From positions 1,674,001 through 1,738,000 of the forward strand of contig PUFA01000084.1 in NCBI GenBank assembly GCA_003508835.1: a stretch of 64,000 bases of DNA. The letters are read 5' to 3'. The DNA comes from Eonycteris spelaea. Taxonomy: Eukaryota; Chordata; Mammalia; Chiroptera; Pteropodidae. Every line of letters starts with the position of its first letter. Positions within the stretch are counted from its first letter, which is position 1. A program made the position numbers and the translations under genes. This document shows, one piece after another, positions 37,496 to 63,814 of the stretch. The notes below the pieces were generated by a model. It did not search any database. It was given only the letters and a program-made list of their open reading frames with translations, and was not told the origin of the DNA.

Positions 37496-39135
37496 GCTTT
37501 TTTCTTTAAAACAAACAAACAAACAAAACAAAACAAAAAACATTACACAGAGAATTAGGCAAACGACTCAACTCTGCCCATTGGAATCCCATCTGTTCAT
37601 AATAATAGTCCATACTACCACTCTCTAGTGTTAGCTTGTTGCAAATTCTGCTAAAACTACAAGAAAAAAAATTGCCTTTGAGAACCTAATAAAGCAGTAG
37701 GAGATACAATTATCTCTTTCTGAGTTTTAGCCTTAAAATGTTCCCAAGCAAATAATCGACATGAAGATTCAAGCATAAGTACACAGTCATCTGGAACCAG
37801 ATTCTCACCTTTAGTCTTTATTCCTGGCCTGAGATTACATCCTATCACTAAGGCCTGAATGTAAGTACTTTAGTCGATTGATCTTCTACACTAGACAGTT
37901 CTTTCAGTAGAGAGCTTGACTTATTAAAGGAAGGGCTTGATCTCCATTTTCTCCCTTCTCCTTTCACTCACACAATTTAGACAAGATCACACTGAACCAT
38001 ACCAAGCCCATCCCTTTGGTCCACTGCCTCACTGTGAAAGGTCAAAATGATAGCTGTGAAATGTATCATACATAAAAAGCCAAGGACTGAAACAGCTGGT
38101 GTGGGCTGGTTAGTCATGTCACTTAAACTTTTCCCAAAGGTTCACCACAAATTTATCAGCTTTCATCTGGTTTTGCCAGCTCGCAGTCAATAGATGAGCT
38201 GTCTATCTGAGTGGAGAACATTTATCAAGCCTGAGCACATACACATTTCGTGGATAATTGAAAGAAATACTAAATAAACTTTTTGAAGTCACAAGCAGAA
38301 GATTTTTGGTATAATTACTAGAAATAAAATTCAGATATAAAAAAATAAGATTTGTACATAATTGTTCAAGCAGAAGCTTAATTCATTGTAATGTGACTGC
38401 ATAATTACACCAAACCACCAGTTAAACAATATGAAGAATCAAGTCTGCTTTCATTTCCAAATAGAAATTAAATGAAAGCTTCAACTCACAAAAGTAATTT
38501 CAGATGATCATCTCAGTTATGATTGCTGGGCAGATACCCTCATACCAGACAGACCTCGTTAAGACTTTTTGTTTTTAAATACTAGTTTGACTGGTTACAC
38601 ATTCCACATGGTATAAATACTCTTCAGGGGATAAAGGTAATGAGGAAGCGACATTCTGCCTCTCCCACAGGTGTGTACAGGGTAGTGTAACATGTTTGAA
38701 TTTTGCTATAGGTTAAAAATCAAAAGGGTGCTGTCCCTAGGAATAGATTAAATTATGTCCACTAATGGCAGAATATAATAGACAAAGTCAAGAAGAAAAT
38801 AGTAAAAATATATTGGAAGTATTAGGAAACAAGAAGAGATATTACGGCAATCATCTTCCATTAAGAGAGAAAAAAAGTGCTGTTACAAATATTTTCCATA
38901 CATTTTCTGCTTGAAAATGTTATGAGCTTGGAGACATTAGATTTGTATGCTTTAAGAGAATTGCATATGAATTGCTAATATTCTTTTCTTGATCCTCTTT
39001 GGGATTTGTGAACTTTCAAGGAGTGAGTATGGAAATATTGATGCATGGATAAGTATAACAGGTATATATTTTTGTATGATTAGCCAGAGGTATCAGTAAC
39101 TATTATGTAAATTTTACAAAGATACTATGTAGATT

Positions 39136-39141
39136 TTTATT
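39136..39141 (-). terminator. TEX55: Candidate TEX55 poly(A) signal
   Basis: AATAAA on the minus strand, 123 bases after the TEX55 stop codon. The position fits a short 3' untranslated region, but use of the site is inferred only. Confidence 0.45.
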
Positions 39142-39264
39142 TAAAAATTAAGAACACATTTAGGCGTAGTCGCTACTAATAATCATTCAAAAACCATTTT
39201 TTTTTTAGTGGGAATCAGAACACGGTGTTGACATTGACGGTTGTAAACCATGTTGAGGAGAGAT

Positions 39265-52403
<13,139 letters not shown>

Positions 52404-52900
52404 CTTCTGCCTGCCCCTGACTGGTCTAGGCTGCCAGACACTGTGGGTGGGGCTGGGCTGGTTGTCTAGGCGACCTTCGGGGAACGCATGACAATGCTGC
52501 CTGTGGGCTTTGTGCGGCCTCAGCACACTGGTTCTTCCCCACTCTCCGGCAGTCTCCTGGGGGTCTGCTGGGTGCTGGCTGCTGCGGGTGGAAGGGTACC
52601 TCCGGCTCTGGGCACAATCTGGAGAGGGCTTCCGCCGATGCGCAGTGTGGACCGAGCGCAGAGGTGGACTCTCTTCTTGAAATGACCGTCACTCAGTGGC
52701 TAGGTCTCAGTGGCTAGGGCTTTGTGAATTGCTGCCTTAAAGCGGTACCTTCCTCTCTTTTCCTTGAGGAAGTTGACAGCGATGTGTGTGAAATTTGAAC
52801 TTTCCGGTATCACTCCTCTAATCAACAAAATATTGGCTGTTGAACGGGCGTCCAACCACAGGAGGGCTGCATACCGGAGCAGAGGTTGCTATTGCCATCC
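52404..52900. promoter_or_regulatory. GC-rich TEX55 upstream region, possible shared promoter
   Basis: The block just upstream of the TEX55 start has clearly more CpG than its surroundings, including an NRF1-like GATGCGCAG at about 52637-52645 and an inverted CCAAT box (ATTGG) near 52831. By human synteny a 5' exon of IGSF11 should start here on the plus strand, giving a head-to-head promoter. I could not identify an IGSF11 coding exon in the window, so only the promoter character of this block is supported. Confidence 0.45.
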
Positions 52901-54289
52901 CATCAAATCCGCGCCTGGTCCATCTGTTGCCTAATGACAATTGTCTTGCACAGTGTATTAGTGCTGGGCACTGTGCTAGTAAATGATCCTGCTAAATGTT
53001 ATTCTTCTTTAGACTCTAATTGGTATTGTGGTGACATGATCAAATTATGTGCTTTTACTTTTAATTTTTTAAAACCATTTTTAAATCCTGTCATTACAAA
53101 TGGTGCTGGGGCTGTTTTTAGTGGTACCAGGCAGAGTGTAGCCCTCTTAACACTCATGTTACCAAAGTCATAGGGCTCTTTCCTCACAATAAAAGGGTGC
53201 AAAGAGGAGAGTTTTGCTCCCCCGCCCCCTCCATCCCTCACCTCCCACACACCCTTTGGCAGTTCATTACTGCAAAAGCAGTCTCTTCTCTGTCTCAAGG
53301 GACGAGTGAGCAGCTGTTGCCATCCCCTCTGGGAAGGTAGGTCCTGGCTGTGGAAACCCAAGCCCCAAGATCTAGACATATATGGCTGGAGGGCTAGAGA
53401 GAGGAGAGGAGGTGCAGTGATAATGGGTTCTAAAAATCACACTCCCCAATAACCTTATAGCAGAAAGGAGGGCTGGGATTAGGAATAGAGCTCCAGAAAG
53501 CAAGGGAGTAAGGAAGGTGGGAGAAAGATATTTTACAAGTGTGAGAATTTGCACTTGATGGTGGTGGCCCCTGGGGCCCAGGTTTTGAGATCTGGCTCTC
53601 CCTGGTTGAAAGAAACTTTAAGAATCCACTTCAGATCAGCATATCCTCTACTTTCAGAAGTAGGGCAGTACAGATGTGATTGATGAAGACATTTGATTGA
53701 CTCTGGAGAGCCTAAAATCACTGAGGCAGGCCAAGGGTTGGCAGTGTGATGCCAGATATCCTTTTAATATGGGTTTAATTGCATTCAGTAGTTACAGATG
53801 AGACTTAAAATCCAAATACAGATAGTTGTGATTGAGGTTTGAGAGAGAGTAGGTACCCTTGGTGCCACACTTGGGAGAATCTAGGCACACAGAAGCAAAA
53901 TCATTCGTTCACAGTACCTAAAACATAAACGTGTTTGTTGAATATAAATATATCAATAATCTGCCTTATTTACTTTTTTAAAGATGTTTGGAGCAAATGG
54001 ATAATGCATTTGGAGTAAAATAGGTGAAGGCAATTGTTTACAACTTCAAAGGGGCATTGGTTTTTTGATTTGTTTTTTCATTTATAAGTTAAATGTAATC
54101 ATTATTAAAAAGTAAGAAAAACAAGCATAAAGAAAAAAATTCCCCTGAGTTAACCTGAGTTATAACCTTTATTAGCATTTTGATGTATATCCTTCTAAAG
54201 TTTTCCTATGTGGATTTATGTCTAATATCTATAGGTATGTGCATATTTTGTGAAAGATTCAAACTGTTTAATTGTTCTATAAACTGTAT

Positions 54290-54590
54290 TTTCTTTAAAA
54301 AATTTTTTTTAAATTTATTTTTCAATTACAGGTGACTGACATACAATAAATATTATATTAGTTTCTGGTATACAACTTAGTGATTAGACTTTTATATACC
54401 TTATGGAGTAATCACCCCGATACATCTAGTACCCATCTGACACCATACATAGTTATTATAACATTATTGACTATATTCCATATGCTGTACTTAGTCCCAC
54501 GACTATTTTTATAACTGGCAATTTGTACTTAATCCTTTTCGCTTTTTTCACTCATTACCCCCCAAACCTCCTCCCATCTGGTGACCAAAA
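54290..54590 (-). mobile_element. L1 3' UTR, antisense
   Basis: Antisense: TTTTCAATTACAGGTGACTG, then CCATATGCTGTACTTAGTCC, the common L1MA-type 3' UTR. Confidence 0.8.
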
Positions 54591-54664
54591 TATAATATAA
54601 ACTACATTTTTATTTCTCACTATGATATAAATGTTCTTCCTTATCAATAAATGTAATTTGAATT

Positions 54665-54890
54665 AAAGATCACTGGCTTTTGGAGTAAGTCTAAGTTTAT
54701 GCTAATTCTGTATCTGCCACTTCTAGATTGTTGAGCTTGGGCAAATCTCATAATTTCTCTGAACTTCAGTTTTCTCATCTGCAGATGAAAATGGGAATAA
54801 TATAATAGTTCTCAGAGTTCTTGTGACAACTAAATGAAATAATATATATAATTAGCTCATATATGCTTTATAAACAGTAGCTATTTAAAA
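54665..54890 (+). repeat. MIR SINE
   Basis: Sense MIR with GAGCTTGGGCAAATCTCATA and CAGTTTTCTCATCTGCAGAT in the usual order. Confidence 0.85.
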
Positions 54891-54894
54891 ATTT

Positions 54895-55045
54895 ACATAT
54901 GACAGAAAGAAATCTAACTATGGGCAGTGAACACAATGCAACATATATATGCCTTACTATTGAATTGTACACCAAAAATTTACTAGATTTCATTAACTAA
55001 TGTCACTATGAGAAAAAAATAATAAACATGAAAATAAATAAATAA
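54895..55045 (+). mobile_element. L1 3' end, bat type
   Basis: Sense: AGAAAGAAATCTAACTATGG, TTCATTAACTAATGTCACTA and an AAATAAATAAA tail. Closely similar to the end of the younger L1 at 47580-47700. Confidence 0.85.
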
Positions 55046-55149
55046 AAATTTACCTATAATCTATTTTTATGAATTTATTTGTTGTTTTCAACAGATTCAT
55101 TGACCATCATTATACTAATACATTTTACAAGCTTGTCACATTTTTCTCC

Positions 55150-55860
55150 TAAACATAAAATTTGTTTTAATTTTTATTTTTCAATTAAAGTTGACATTCA
55201 ATATTATTTTATATTAATTTTCAGGCCTTTAAGATAAATCTTTAGGTTTGTGGAATGGATTGGTTCAGGAAATGCACTAATTTTGGTCTTTTTTGGTTGT
55301 TTGTTTAGGTATATAGTACATTGGTTAGACATTTATATAATTTATAAAATGATCCGTTTAATTACTCTTTCTCTCCTCTGGCTCTCTACCTAGCCATTAC
55401 ATGAAAGCTGACTGCATTCCCTAAACCATGCTCCCCATCCCCTTGACCATCTATCAACTACTAATCTGTACTTCTTTAACCCTTCACTTCTTTCTCCCAG
55501 CCCCCCAACCCACCTCCCCTCTGGCTGCCACCAGATTGTCCTCTATATTTGTGAGTCTGTTTTTGATTAATTTGTTCTTTTTGTTCCTTATACTCCACAT
55601 ATAAGTGAAATCATATTGTACTTATCTTTCCCTGATTTATTCCACTCAGCATAACTTCTAGGTCCATCCATGTCATTGTGAATTCTTAATGGTTGAGTAA
55701 CATTCCATTGTATGCATCAGCCATAACTTCGTTATCCAATCGTCTGTTGATGGGTTTCCATATCTTGGCTATTATAAACTGTGCTGCCATGAACATAGGG
55801 GGTACATAGATCTTACAAATTGTTATTTTTGTTTTCTTTGGATAATTTTGGTCTTTTGAA
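55150..55860 (-). mobile_element. L1 3' UTR and ORF2 end, antisense
   Basis: Antisense: TTTTCAATTAAAGTTGACAT, later GGTTGAGTAACATTCCATTG and GCTATTATAAACTGTGCTGC, i.e. 3' UTR then ORF2 end. Confidence 0.85.
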
Positions 55861-56339
55861 ACTACTATATTTAAAAAGCCTTCCAGAAAAGTTGAGCTCC
55901 ACTAGTAATATATGAGAATGCTATTTCCCTATAGCCTATATCTACAATAATTCTATTATTTCCCTATAGCTTATATCTACAATAATTTTGCCTACCGATA
56001 AATGGAAAATAGTGTCTTGTTTTAATTTGTATTATTTTTATATGTTTAGTAGTCATTTGTATTTCTTTTTCTTTTTCTTTTTCTTTTTGGATGTCCTAGT
56101 ACTGCTCTTGTCTTTTCCTTATTGATTTGTAAGAGTTTCTCATATATTAAGCATTTTAATTCTTTGTTATATAAATTGCAAATAAATTTTCTTGGCTTTT
56201 TTGCCATATAGAAGTTTTATAAGTATTTTTATGATGTTAAATTAATTTTTCTCTGTAGTTTCTTTGAAGTAATGCTTAAGAATATCTTCCCTATATCTTA
56301 AGATTATATAAATGTTCTTCACATATATTTTTTAGTACT

Positions 56340-57130
56340 TTTCAGTATGTGTGTATTTCTTTTTCTCTTAGAGTTAAAACAAGTACACAGCTTGATGAAT
56401 TTTTCCATGTTTATGCATCTATGTATATACCACCCAGATCATGATGTAGAATATTTCCAATACTTTAGCAGGTTCCTACATGTCCCAACCCAGTGAATAC
56501 CCTTCCCAAAGTTGAATACTGTTCTGATCACTGTTTCCATTGCTTAATTTTTCTGGCTTTGGAATATCACACAATATGACTCTTGCTATAGCCTCTTTTA
56601 TTTAACACTATGCCTGTGAAATTCATTCATACTGTTACATATAGCAGTAGATCATTATTTTTCATTGCTATATTATATCACAAACTATTTATCAATTCTG
56701 ATGTTGATTCACATTGGTTTGTTTATAGCTTGGAACTATTAAGAACCTTCTGGTATATGTCTTTTGGTGGACATAAGTGCTCATTTCTCTTGTGATACAC
56801 CAGATTGTGGGAGTCTTGGATCATAGGACAGGCTTATGTTTGGCTTTAGTAAATACTGCCAGACAGTTTTCAAAAATGGTAGTACCAATTTATACTCTCA
56901 CCAGCAGCTTGTAAAAGAGTTCCACGTGCTTGCCTTTTACTGTTGGTTGTATTGTTATGTTGGTTTCACTGGGAGTTTCATTCTATTTCCTTTACGACTA
57001 ATGATTTGAGCATCTTTACCAATACTTATTAGCCATTTGGATATCCTTGTTTTATAAAGTGCCTGTTCACATCTTTTGATCATTTTTATGTTGGATTTTT
57101 TTTCTTATTGATTTGTAGAATCTCTTTATG
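56340..57130 (-). mobile_element. Old L1M 3' region, antisense
   Basis: Antisense, diverged: CCACCCAGATCATGATGTAG, GCCTGTTCACATCTTTTGAT and related old-L1 text. Confidence 0.6.
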
Positions 57131-57539
57131 TAGCATGATTTGTGTGTATGTGTGTTTTAAACATTTAAACCTTTAATCTTTCTTCATTTTATTTTAGTAT
57201 ATAGTGTGAGATAGGAACCTAACCTAATCTTATTTTTAAAAGGTTAGCTAGATATTCCAATGACATTTTTTAAAAATTATTATTTCCTGACTTAAAATAC
57301 TGGTTTTTCCATATACCACTCTCTAATATATACTTGAGTCTATTTATAGACATTTCACTCCTGTTTCATCAAGAAAAAATATGTTCTGGTGTTTCTACCA
57401 TACTTTTTTTAATGTTGTATTTTTATAATACACATTACTATCTTACAGAACAAATTCCTTTTCATAAGTTTTCTTTAAAAATAATTTGTGACTATTTCAC
57501 ATATTTGTTCTTCCAAGTGAACTTGGCTTAAAACAGCAT

Positions 57540-57875
57540 AAATTAATTTTCTTACAGTTCTGAAGGCTAGAAGTCCAAAATCAAAATGTCAGCAGGTTTG
57601 GTTTATCCTGAGGCTTGTCTCTTTGGCTTGTAGGTGGCTGTCTTCTGGTTTCGTTCTTACATGGCCTCTCCTTTGTGCGCCTGCATCCCTCATGTCTGTC
57701 TGTAGGTCCTATTCTCCTCTTCTTAAAAGGACCCCAGTCAGACTGGATTAGGGCTCATTCTAACAGCCTCATATTTACTTAATTACCTCTTGGTCCTATC
57801 TCCAAGTACTGTCATACTCTGAGGTACTAGGGGTTAGATCCTCAACATATGAATCTGAAGGGTACACAATTTATT
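57540..57875 (-). repeat. MLT1-type (ERVL-MaLR) LTR, antisense
   Basis: Reads antisense through most of an MLT1 LTR: TTACAGTTCTGAAGGCTAGA, CTTGGTCCTATCTCCAAGTA, TCTGAGGTACTAGGGGTTAG. No internal retroviral genes are attached. Confidence 0.85.
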
Positions 57876-57899
57876 TAGTTCATTGTGGCCATAGATATA

Positions 57900-59830
57900 C
57901 AGCTTTATTGCTAAACTCTCAATTCTCTTCCACTTCTATTCCAATTCTATGTCTATCCTTATGCCAGTAACACATTGTTTTGATCCCTGTTGTTTTATAG
58001 TAAGTTTTGAAATCAGGAAGGGTGAGTTCTCCAATTATGTTTTCATTTTTCAATATTGTTCTAAATATTTACGACCTCTCGAATGGTCACATACAAATTC
58101 TAGGATTGGTTTATCTGTTTCTGCAAAACGCCTGTTAGAATTTTAATAGGGAGTTCATTGAATTTGTAGATTGATTTGGGTTAGTATTGCCATTTTAAGA
58201 ATACTAAGTCTTACAATTTATGAACATGAAATCTTCGTTTATTTATGTTTTCTTTAATTTCCTTCAGCAATCTTTTATGGTTTTAAATGTACAAGTCTTT
58301 CACACCTTCCTACTTTGCCTTTTGGTTTAACTTATTTCTGGTATTTTAGCTTTTGGGGGGATGCTATTGTAAATGAAATTGTTTTCTTAATTTCAGTTTT
58401 GGATTGTTCATTGATGGTATATAGAAATAGTGATGGTTTGTATGAGTTGATCTTGTATCCTGTAACTTTGCTGAATTTGCTTATTTGCAATTGTTTTTCA
58501 TGGTTTTTAAAGGATTTTTATACATAAGGTTATGTCTTCTGTGAATAAAGATGGTTTTAATCTTCTCTAATTTGGATGTCTATTATTTCTTTTTCTTGCA
58601 TAATTACTCTTACTAGAACTTCTAGGACAATGGTAAATAAAAGTGGTAAAAGTGGGTACATTTCTGGGATAAATCCTAATTGGTCATGGAGTGTGATGCT
58701 TTTAATATGCTCTTGATTCAGTTAAGCCAGTATTTTGCTGAGGACTTTTGCATCTATATTTATAAGAGATAGATTTCTTGTAATGTCTTTGGCTTTGTTA
58801 TAAGAGCAGCACTAGCTTACCAAATGAGTTAGAAAGTTCCTTTCTTATTCTTTGGAAGAGTTTAAGAAGGATTAGTGTTAATTTTTCTGTAAATGATTTG
58901 TAGAATTCATCAGTGAAGTCACCTGTTCTTAGGTCTTTTTTTTTAGAAAATTGTTTTGGGGAGGTTTTTGATTACTAATTCAATCTATCTCTTTATGTAT
59001 TATAGGTCTATTGAGACTTTTTTCTTGAGTCAGTTTTGGTAGTACGTGTATTTCTAGAATTTGTCCATTTTGTCCAGTTATTTAACTTTCTGCCTACGGT
59101 ATTCTCTTTTAATCCTTTTACTTCCATAATGTTGATAGTTATGTCCTCACTTTGATCTCTTGTTTTAATTATTTACTACTTCTCTCTTTTTGTCAGTCTA
59201 GCTAAAGTTTTGTCAATTTTATTGATCTTTCCAAGGAACCAAACTTTTGCTTTGTCGATTCTGCTGCTTTTGTGTACTATATTTCATTTATTCTGCTCTA
59301 TTCATTCGAATAGAATTTCCTTCCATCCTTTAGATGAGGGTTTAGTTTTCTCTTTTCTTTGTAGCGCTTTAAGGTGTAAAGTTAGATGATTTGCAATCTT
59401 TTTTAATGTAAACATTTATAGCTATAAATTTCCATTTAAGCACTACATTTACTGTATCCCATAAGTTTTGGTATGTTGTATTTTCATTCATCTCAAGGTA
59501 TTTCATCCATTTTAAAGTATTACATGTCCCTCGTAATACTTCTTTAGTTATTTAAAAGTGTGATATTTAATTTCCAAATATTCGTGAATTTTCCAGTTTT
59601 TCTTCTGTTACTGGTTTCTAACTTCATTTCACTATGCTCGGAGAAGATGCTTTGTATGATTTCAATCTTCTAAAATTCATTAGGATTTGTTTTATGGCCT
59701 AATATTTGTGGTCTATTTTAGATAACGTTCTATAAGAATAATGAGTATCTGCTATTATTGGGTGAAATGTTCTTTATATGTCTGTTAGGTCTAGATGGTT
59801 AAGGCCTGTATTTTCTTATTGATCTGATTT
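57900..59830 (-). mobile_element. Old L1 ORF2 fragment, antisense
   Basis: Antisense ORF2: AGTTTTGAAATCAGGAAGGG, CTTGTATCCTGTAACTTTGC, GTCTAGCTAAAGTTTTGTC, CTCGGAGAAGATGCTTTGTA. Frames are broken throughout. Confidence 0.85.
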
Positions 59831-60489
59831 AGATATTCTATCCATTGGACACCCCATATCAGTCTTCCAGGTAGCCCACAGATAAGTTAAAACAGATAAA
59901 CACTATTTGTTGAGAATTAGGTATGCTCTACTCTCTCTGGAAGCAGTGTCTGTGGACTGTGAGCATGGGCTGTGATCTTTAAAGCTGCTACTGAGTTGAG
60001 AAGTAAGGAGCAAGGACAAGTATAAATGTCACAATGTTTTTCTACTGTTTGTAAGTTGCCTCTTTTTTGATTCAGCATTCACGTGGTCGCTGTAAACCTT
60101 GTCTCTTTTCCAGAGTTCTGACAAAGTGGGCTGACAAGTTTTGCTCATTTTCAAAATTGTTTCTGTGAAAGCATGGGCCCCTGGAGCTGCCTATTCTGCT
60201 ATTTTCACTGATGTCACTCCTTAGCCACCCCTACCTCTGCGTAAAGTGTTAAAAAGGTACATTTTTAACATCATACATCTACATTGGATATCCGGCCTCT
60301 TTCAAAGAACTGAAAAATCTGTGGGTGCAGTTCCACGTATCAACAATTGCCTAGTGAGGAGCAGTTGCCCAGTTCAAGCAGGACATGCATTCTCAATGTC
60401 CCTACATTCTGCCTCCTGCCCCTTCGTCATTTAAGTTACTTGATTGGTTCTTCCACCTATCTTAATTTTCGATCTCTTTAGTATTACAG

Positions 60490-60725
60490 AGTGAATAAGA
60501 GCTCAAGCCTTGAGCCAGACAAAACTGGATTTGAATACTGTCCTCACCATTTAAAGGCTGTGTATCCTTAGGTAAGTGACCTGTCTTCTGTGATCTTTAT
60601 TGTCTTGACTTGTAAATGAAGATAAATATAGTTACTGAACTAAACTGTTGAAATGAGTAAATGATATAACATCTATAAAGAATTTAGTCCTGTGCTTAAT
60701 GTTCAGCAAGTAAATACTAGTTGTT
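60490..60725 (+). repeat. MIR SINE
   Basis: Sense MIR: AGCTCAAGCCTTGAGCCAGA, GGATTTGAATACTGTCCTCA, ending CAAGTAAATACTAG. Confidence 0.85.
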
Positions 60726-61289
60726 AGGAATGTTCATGTAAATTTATTAGAGCCATCCTTCATGTTTGGAATTTTTTAATATGTTGAGTATATTTGTTTT
60801 AAAAAAGTTATTCTTATGTAACTTATGAGTTTTATTTTTTTGAATTGGATCTTTTTTAAAAAAATATATTTTCTAGATGGCTAATGCTAATGTGTAGGAA
60901 AGATAATAATTTGTTTCTCTTTTATCTTGCCGTTTTTAACTTTCTTATTAAATTAGGTTCTCAGATTAGTTTCGTTTCTTAATTTCTTAATAGACAATAG
61001 GAAAATGATAATTTTTCCTATTCCTTTATAATATTTGTACCCCTTGTTCTTTTTTTTTTCTAATTTTGGATAGCATTGCCAAACAATGTTTAACAATTAT
61101 GAAAATTACAGATGTCTTCATTTCATTCTTGAATATAATAGGAATGTCCCACTAAGTATAATGGTCAATTTTGGTGTTTGCAATACACATAAGGAAAAAA
61201 TATAAAGACATTTCTTTCTATTACTATTTTACAAAGAATTTTAATTGGCTTTTGAATTTTATCAGATAATTTGTAGCACTTCTTGGAAT

Positions 61290-62010
61290 AATTATGTGAG
61301 TGTCTTTGTTAATCTATTCATGTAGTTACGTCAATAGATTTTTAAATGTTAAATCAGTTATCCATTTCTGAAATAAACCTACTTGGTCATTCGATATTTT
61401 TTGCATAATACAATTCTGGAATCAGTTGCTAATATTTTATTTAAGATGTTAATATTTTGTTAATTAGTGAGATTGATCTGTTGCTACCTTTCCTTGCTTT
61501 ATATTTATTGAGTTTTAGTATCAGAATTTTGATAGCTTTATAAAGTGATTTAAGAAATTTACTATTGTTTTCTGTGTCCTGGAACAGTTCATATATGAAC
61601 TATCTGTTTTTCAAGCTTCATTAAAACTCACCTCTAATATCACAAAGATTTTTTCCTTTGTTCGGGATGGTGGTGGTTATGTGGTGTGTACAGACAGGTC
61701 TTTTATAGTTTTTCCAATTTGTTGTATGATATTGGTAAATTTAGATTTTCTCCCTCTACTTGAAAAATTTTCGATAATTAAATTTTACTTAGAAAAATAT
61801 TTTTTCTCTCAAATTTAAAATTTATTGAGCATAAAGTATTTTCTTAAACATTTTAATCTCTCTATATGCTATTATTTCCTTTTTAATTTTTAATATTGGT
61901 TTCTCTTTCTTAGTTACACTTGGTTATACTTTCTAGTATTTTTTCAAAGTTTCTTTAAGCAGCTTTCTTAAAGAAACAACTTTTTGTTTATCAATTCTGT
62001 TATGAGTTGT
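61290..62010 (-). mobile_element. Old L1 ORF2 fragment, antisense
   Basis: Antisense, more diverged: TCTGAAATAAACCTACTTGG, TAGTGAGATTGATCTGTTGC, TTTCTTAAAGAAACAACTTT. Confidence 0.7.
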
Positions 62011-62394
62011 TTTTGGCATTAGTGAGTTTATAGTTTTGTGACCCTCAGACCTATAACATCTAACTCTGTAAGGACTGCCAAGACCATTAAATTTGGAGTT
62101 TACATTCATGATATTTAAAGGGGTCAGCGGAGATGAATTGACTGTCTTTCATCCTTTCTTGTTCATATTATATTTACCCTGTTTACTTATTGTGTTGTGA
62201 GTAAACCAAAGCGACACATCTTTGACTGATTCAAGGTGCCATATTTGCCTATCCTTAAATCCAGTTACGAATGTGTAATTTGCACTAGGAAGAATAGTTC
62301 TCTCCTGTTGTTGCTTTGCTTTGTTCTTTTTGGTTGGTGTCTGGGAATTTCTTGTTACTTAAGCATGAGGCTAAGTGTTTTACACTTAATTATG

Positions 62395-62750
62395 TATTTA
62401 ATAGTTTTATTAAAATTTATTTCACAGACCATAAAATTCACTCATTTAATATGTGTAGTTTAGTCGTTTTTATACAGTCACAGAGTTTACAACCATCGCC
62501 ACAATCTAATTTGAGAATATTTTAAACACTCCAAACAGAAACTCTGTACATATCATCGGTCATCCCCATTTCTACCCACACTCCTCCCATCTTTACCCCA
62601 ACCCCACGCAACCCCTTATCTATTTCCGTACCTAGGAATTTGCTTATGCTGGACATTTTACATAAGAGGATGCATACAATATAGCCTACGTCTGGATTCT
62701 TTCATGTAGTATAATGATTTGAAAGTTTATCAATGTTGTAGTCTGCAACA
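62395..62750 (-). mobile_element. Old L1M 3' UTR, antisense
   Basis: Antisense: ACAGTCACAGAGTTTACAAC, AAACAGAAACTCTGTACATA, TCTTTCATGTAGTATAATGA, the order of an L1M 3' UTR. Confidence 0.7.
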
Positions 62751-63161
62751 CTGTAGTCAGTAGTCTAAAACTGAATGAAAACAAGTTAGAAATCAGAGGG
62801 ATTAACCACAAATATTTGATTAATAATGGAACTGAACTACCCTTGAGATTTATTATACGTCTAAATAGCATTCTTCACTAATGACGTTTTTTTTAGTTGC
62901 AATTTTCACGTCTTTTATTTTGTAGTTTATTACACTTGATGCAAAATTTAGAAAGTGAAACATTGTCTTAATATGATTGACTTCCCAAAGGGACTAGATT
63001 ATGAATGTAAACAATTTGTTACATGTTAATGCAAATTTTGAAACATGTTTTAAAAATTGTATGAATATTTGGAAAAAATATTTGTGCAGAAAAATTTTTA
63101 TTTTTTAAGAAGTCACTTAACCTACTAAGCATAGCACCTTTATGTGCGCTACATATTTCTT

Positions 63162-63177
63162 CCACTAGAGGGCAGCA
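63162..63177. promoter_or_regulatory. CTCF-like motif
   Basis: CCACTAGAGGGCAGCA fits the CTCF core consensus (CCANNAGNNGGCA) at all strong positions. It is outside any repeat I can identify, about 11 kb from the TEX55 start. Binding is not shown by sequence alone. Confidence 0.55.
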
Positions 63178-63434
63178 ACGCCTCATGATTGCATCAGGCA
63201 ATAGCAAAATGCTTTGAGATTATCCTTGGATTACAGTTTCCAATGCAAAATTGGACAAAATGCATTTGCCATTAATTTAAAAAATGCGAACATGCATTAA
63301 GTTCTCTTCTGTGCTAGGCGCTGTATTTTTCATGGGAATACAAAGGTGAATAACGCATCATTCCTACTGCAAGAGAACCCTGTTTCATTTAAAAATATTA
63401 AAATTTTTTTTTTTTAATTTTTAGGATTCTGTAA

Positions 63435-63772
63435 GGTTGACGCTTGAACAACACAGATTTGAACTGCAGGAATCCACTTATATGTGTACTTTTCCAATAA
63501 ATACTGAAAATTTATTTTTTCTTCCTTATGGACTTAATAACATTTTCTTTTCTCTACCTTACTTTATTGTAAGACCATAATGTATATAATACATATAACA
63601 TACAAAATATGTGTTCATCAACTACTTCTTGGTTACCAGTAGGCTGTTAGTAGTTAAGTTTCTGGGGAGGCGAGTGTTATGCATGGATTTCCAACTGCAT
63701 CGGGTGAGGGCTGGTGCCCTTAACCCTCGAGTTGTTTAAGGGTCCACTGTACTACATACAACCAGGAGCACA
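63435..63772. mobile_element. Tigger-like non-autonomous DNA transposon
   Basis: Left end GTTGACGCTTGAACAACACA and right end CGAGTTGTTTAAGGGTCCAC are imperfect inverted repeats of the TcMar-Tigger type (canonical GTTGACCCTTGAACAAC). Length about 335 bases; the interior has the expected TCCACTTATATGTGTACTTT. Confidence 0.8.
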
Positions 63773-63814
63773 GATATGTATAAGACATAATAATACACGG
63801 CATGCCTGAATGTT

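Larger units (their letters stand above)
32560..39130. other. Intergenic region between TEX55 and UPK1B
   Basis: No gene recognised. It contains old L1 3' fragments in both orientations, a MIR near 35155-35365, and the composite tRNA-5S SINE at 37278-37495. The stretches 34020-35140 and 37560-39130 show no repeat I can name. Confidence 0.6.

Noticed and set aside
52886..53379. Open frames on both strands just upstream of TEX55 as possible IGSF11 exon 1
   Set aside because: No signal peptide or immunoglobulin-domain start that I recognise and no convincing donor in frame.
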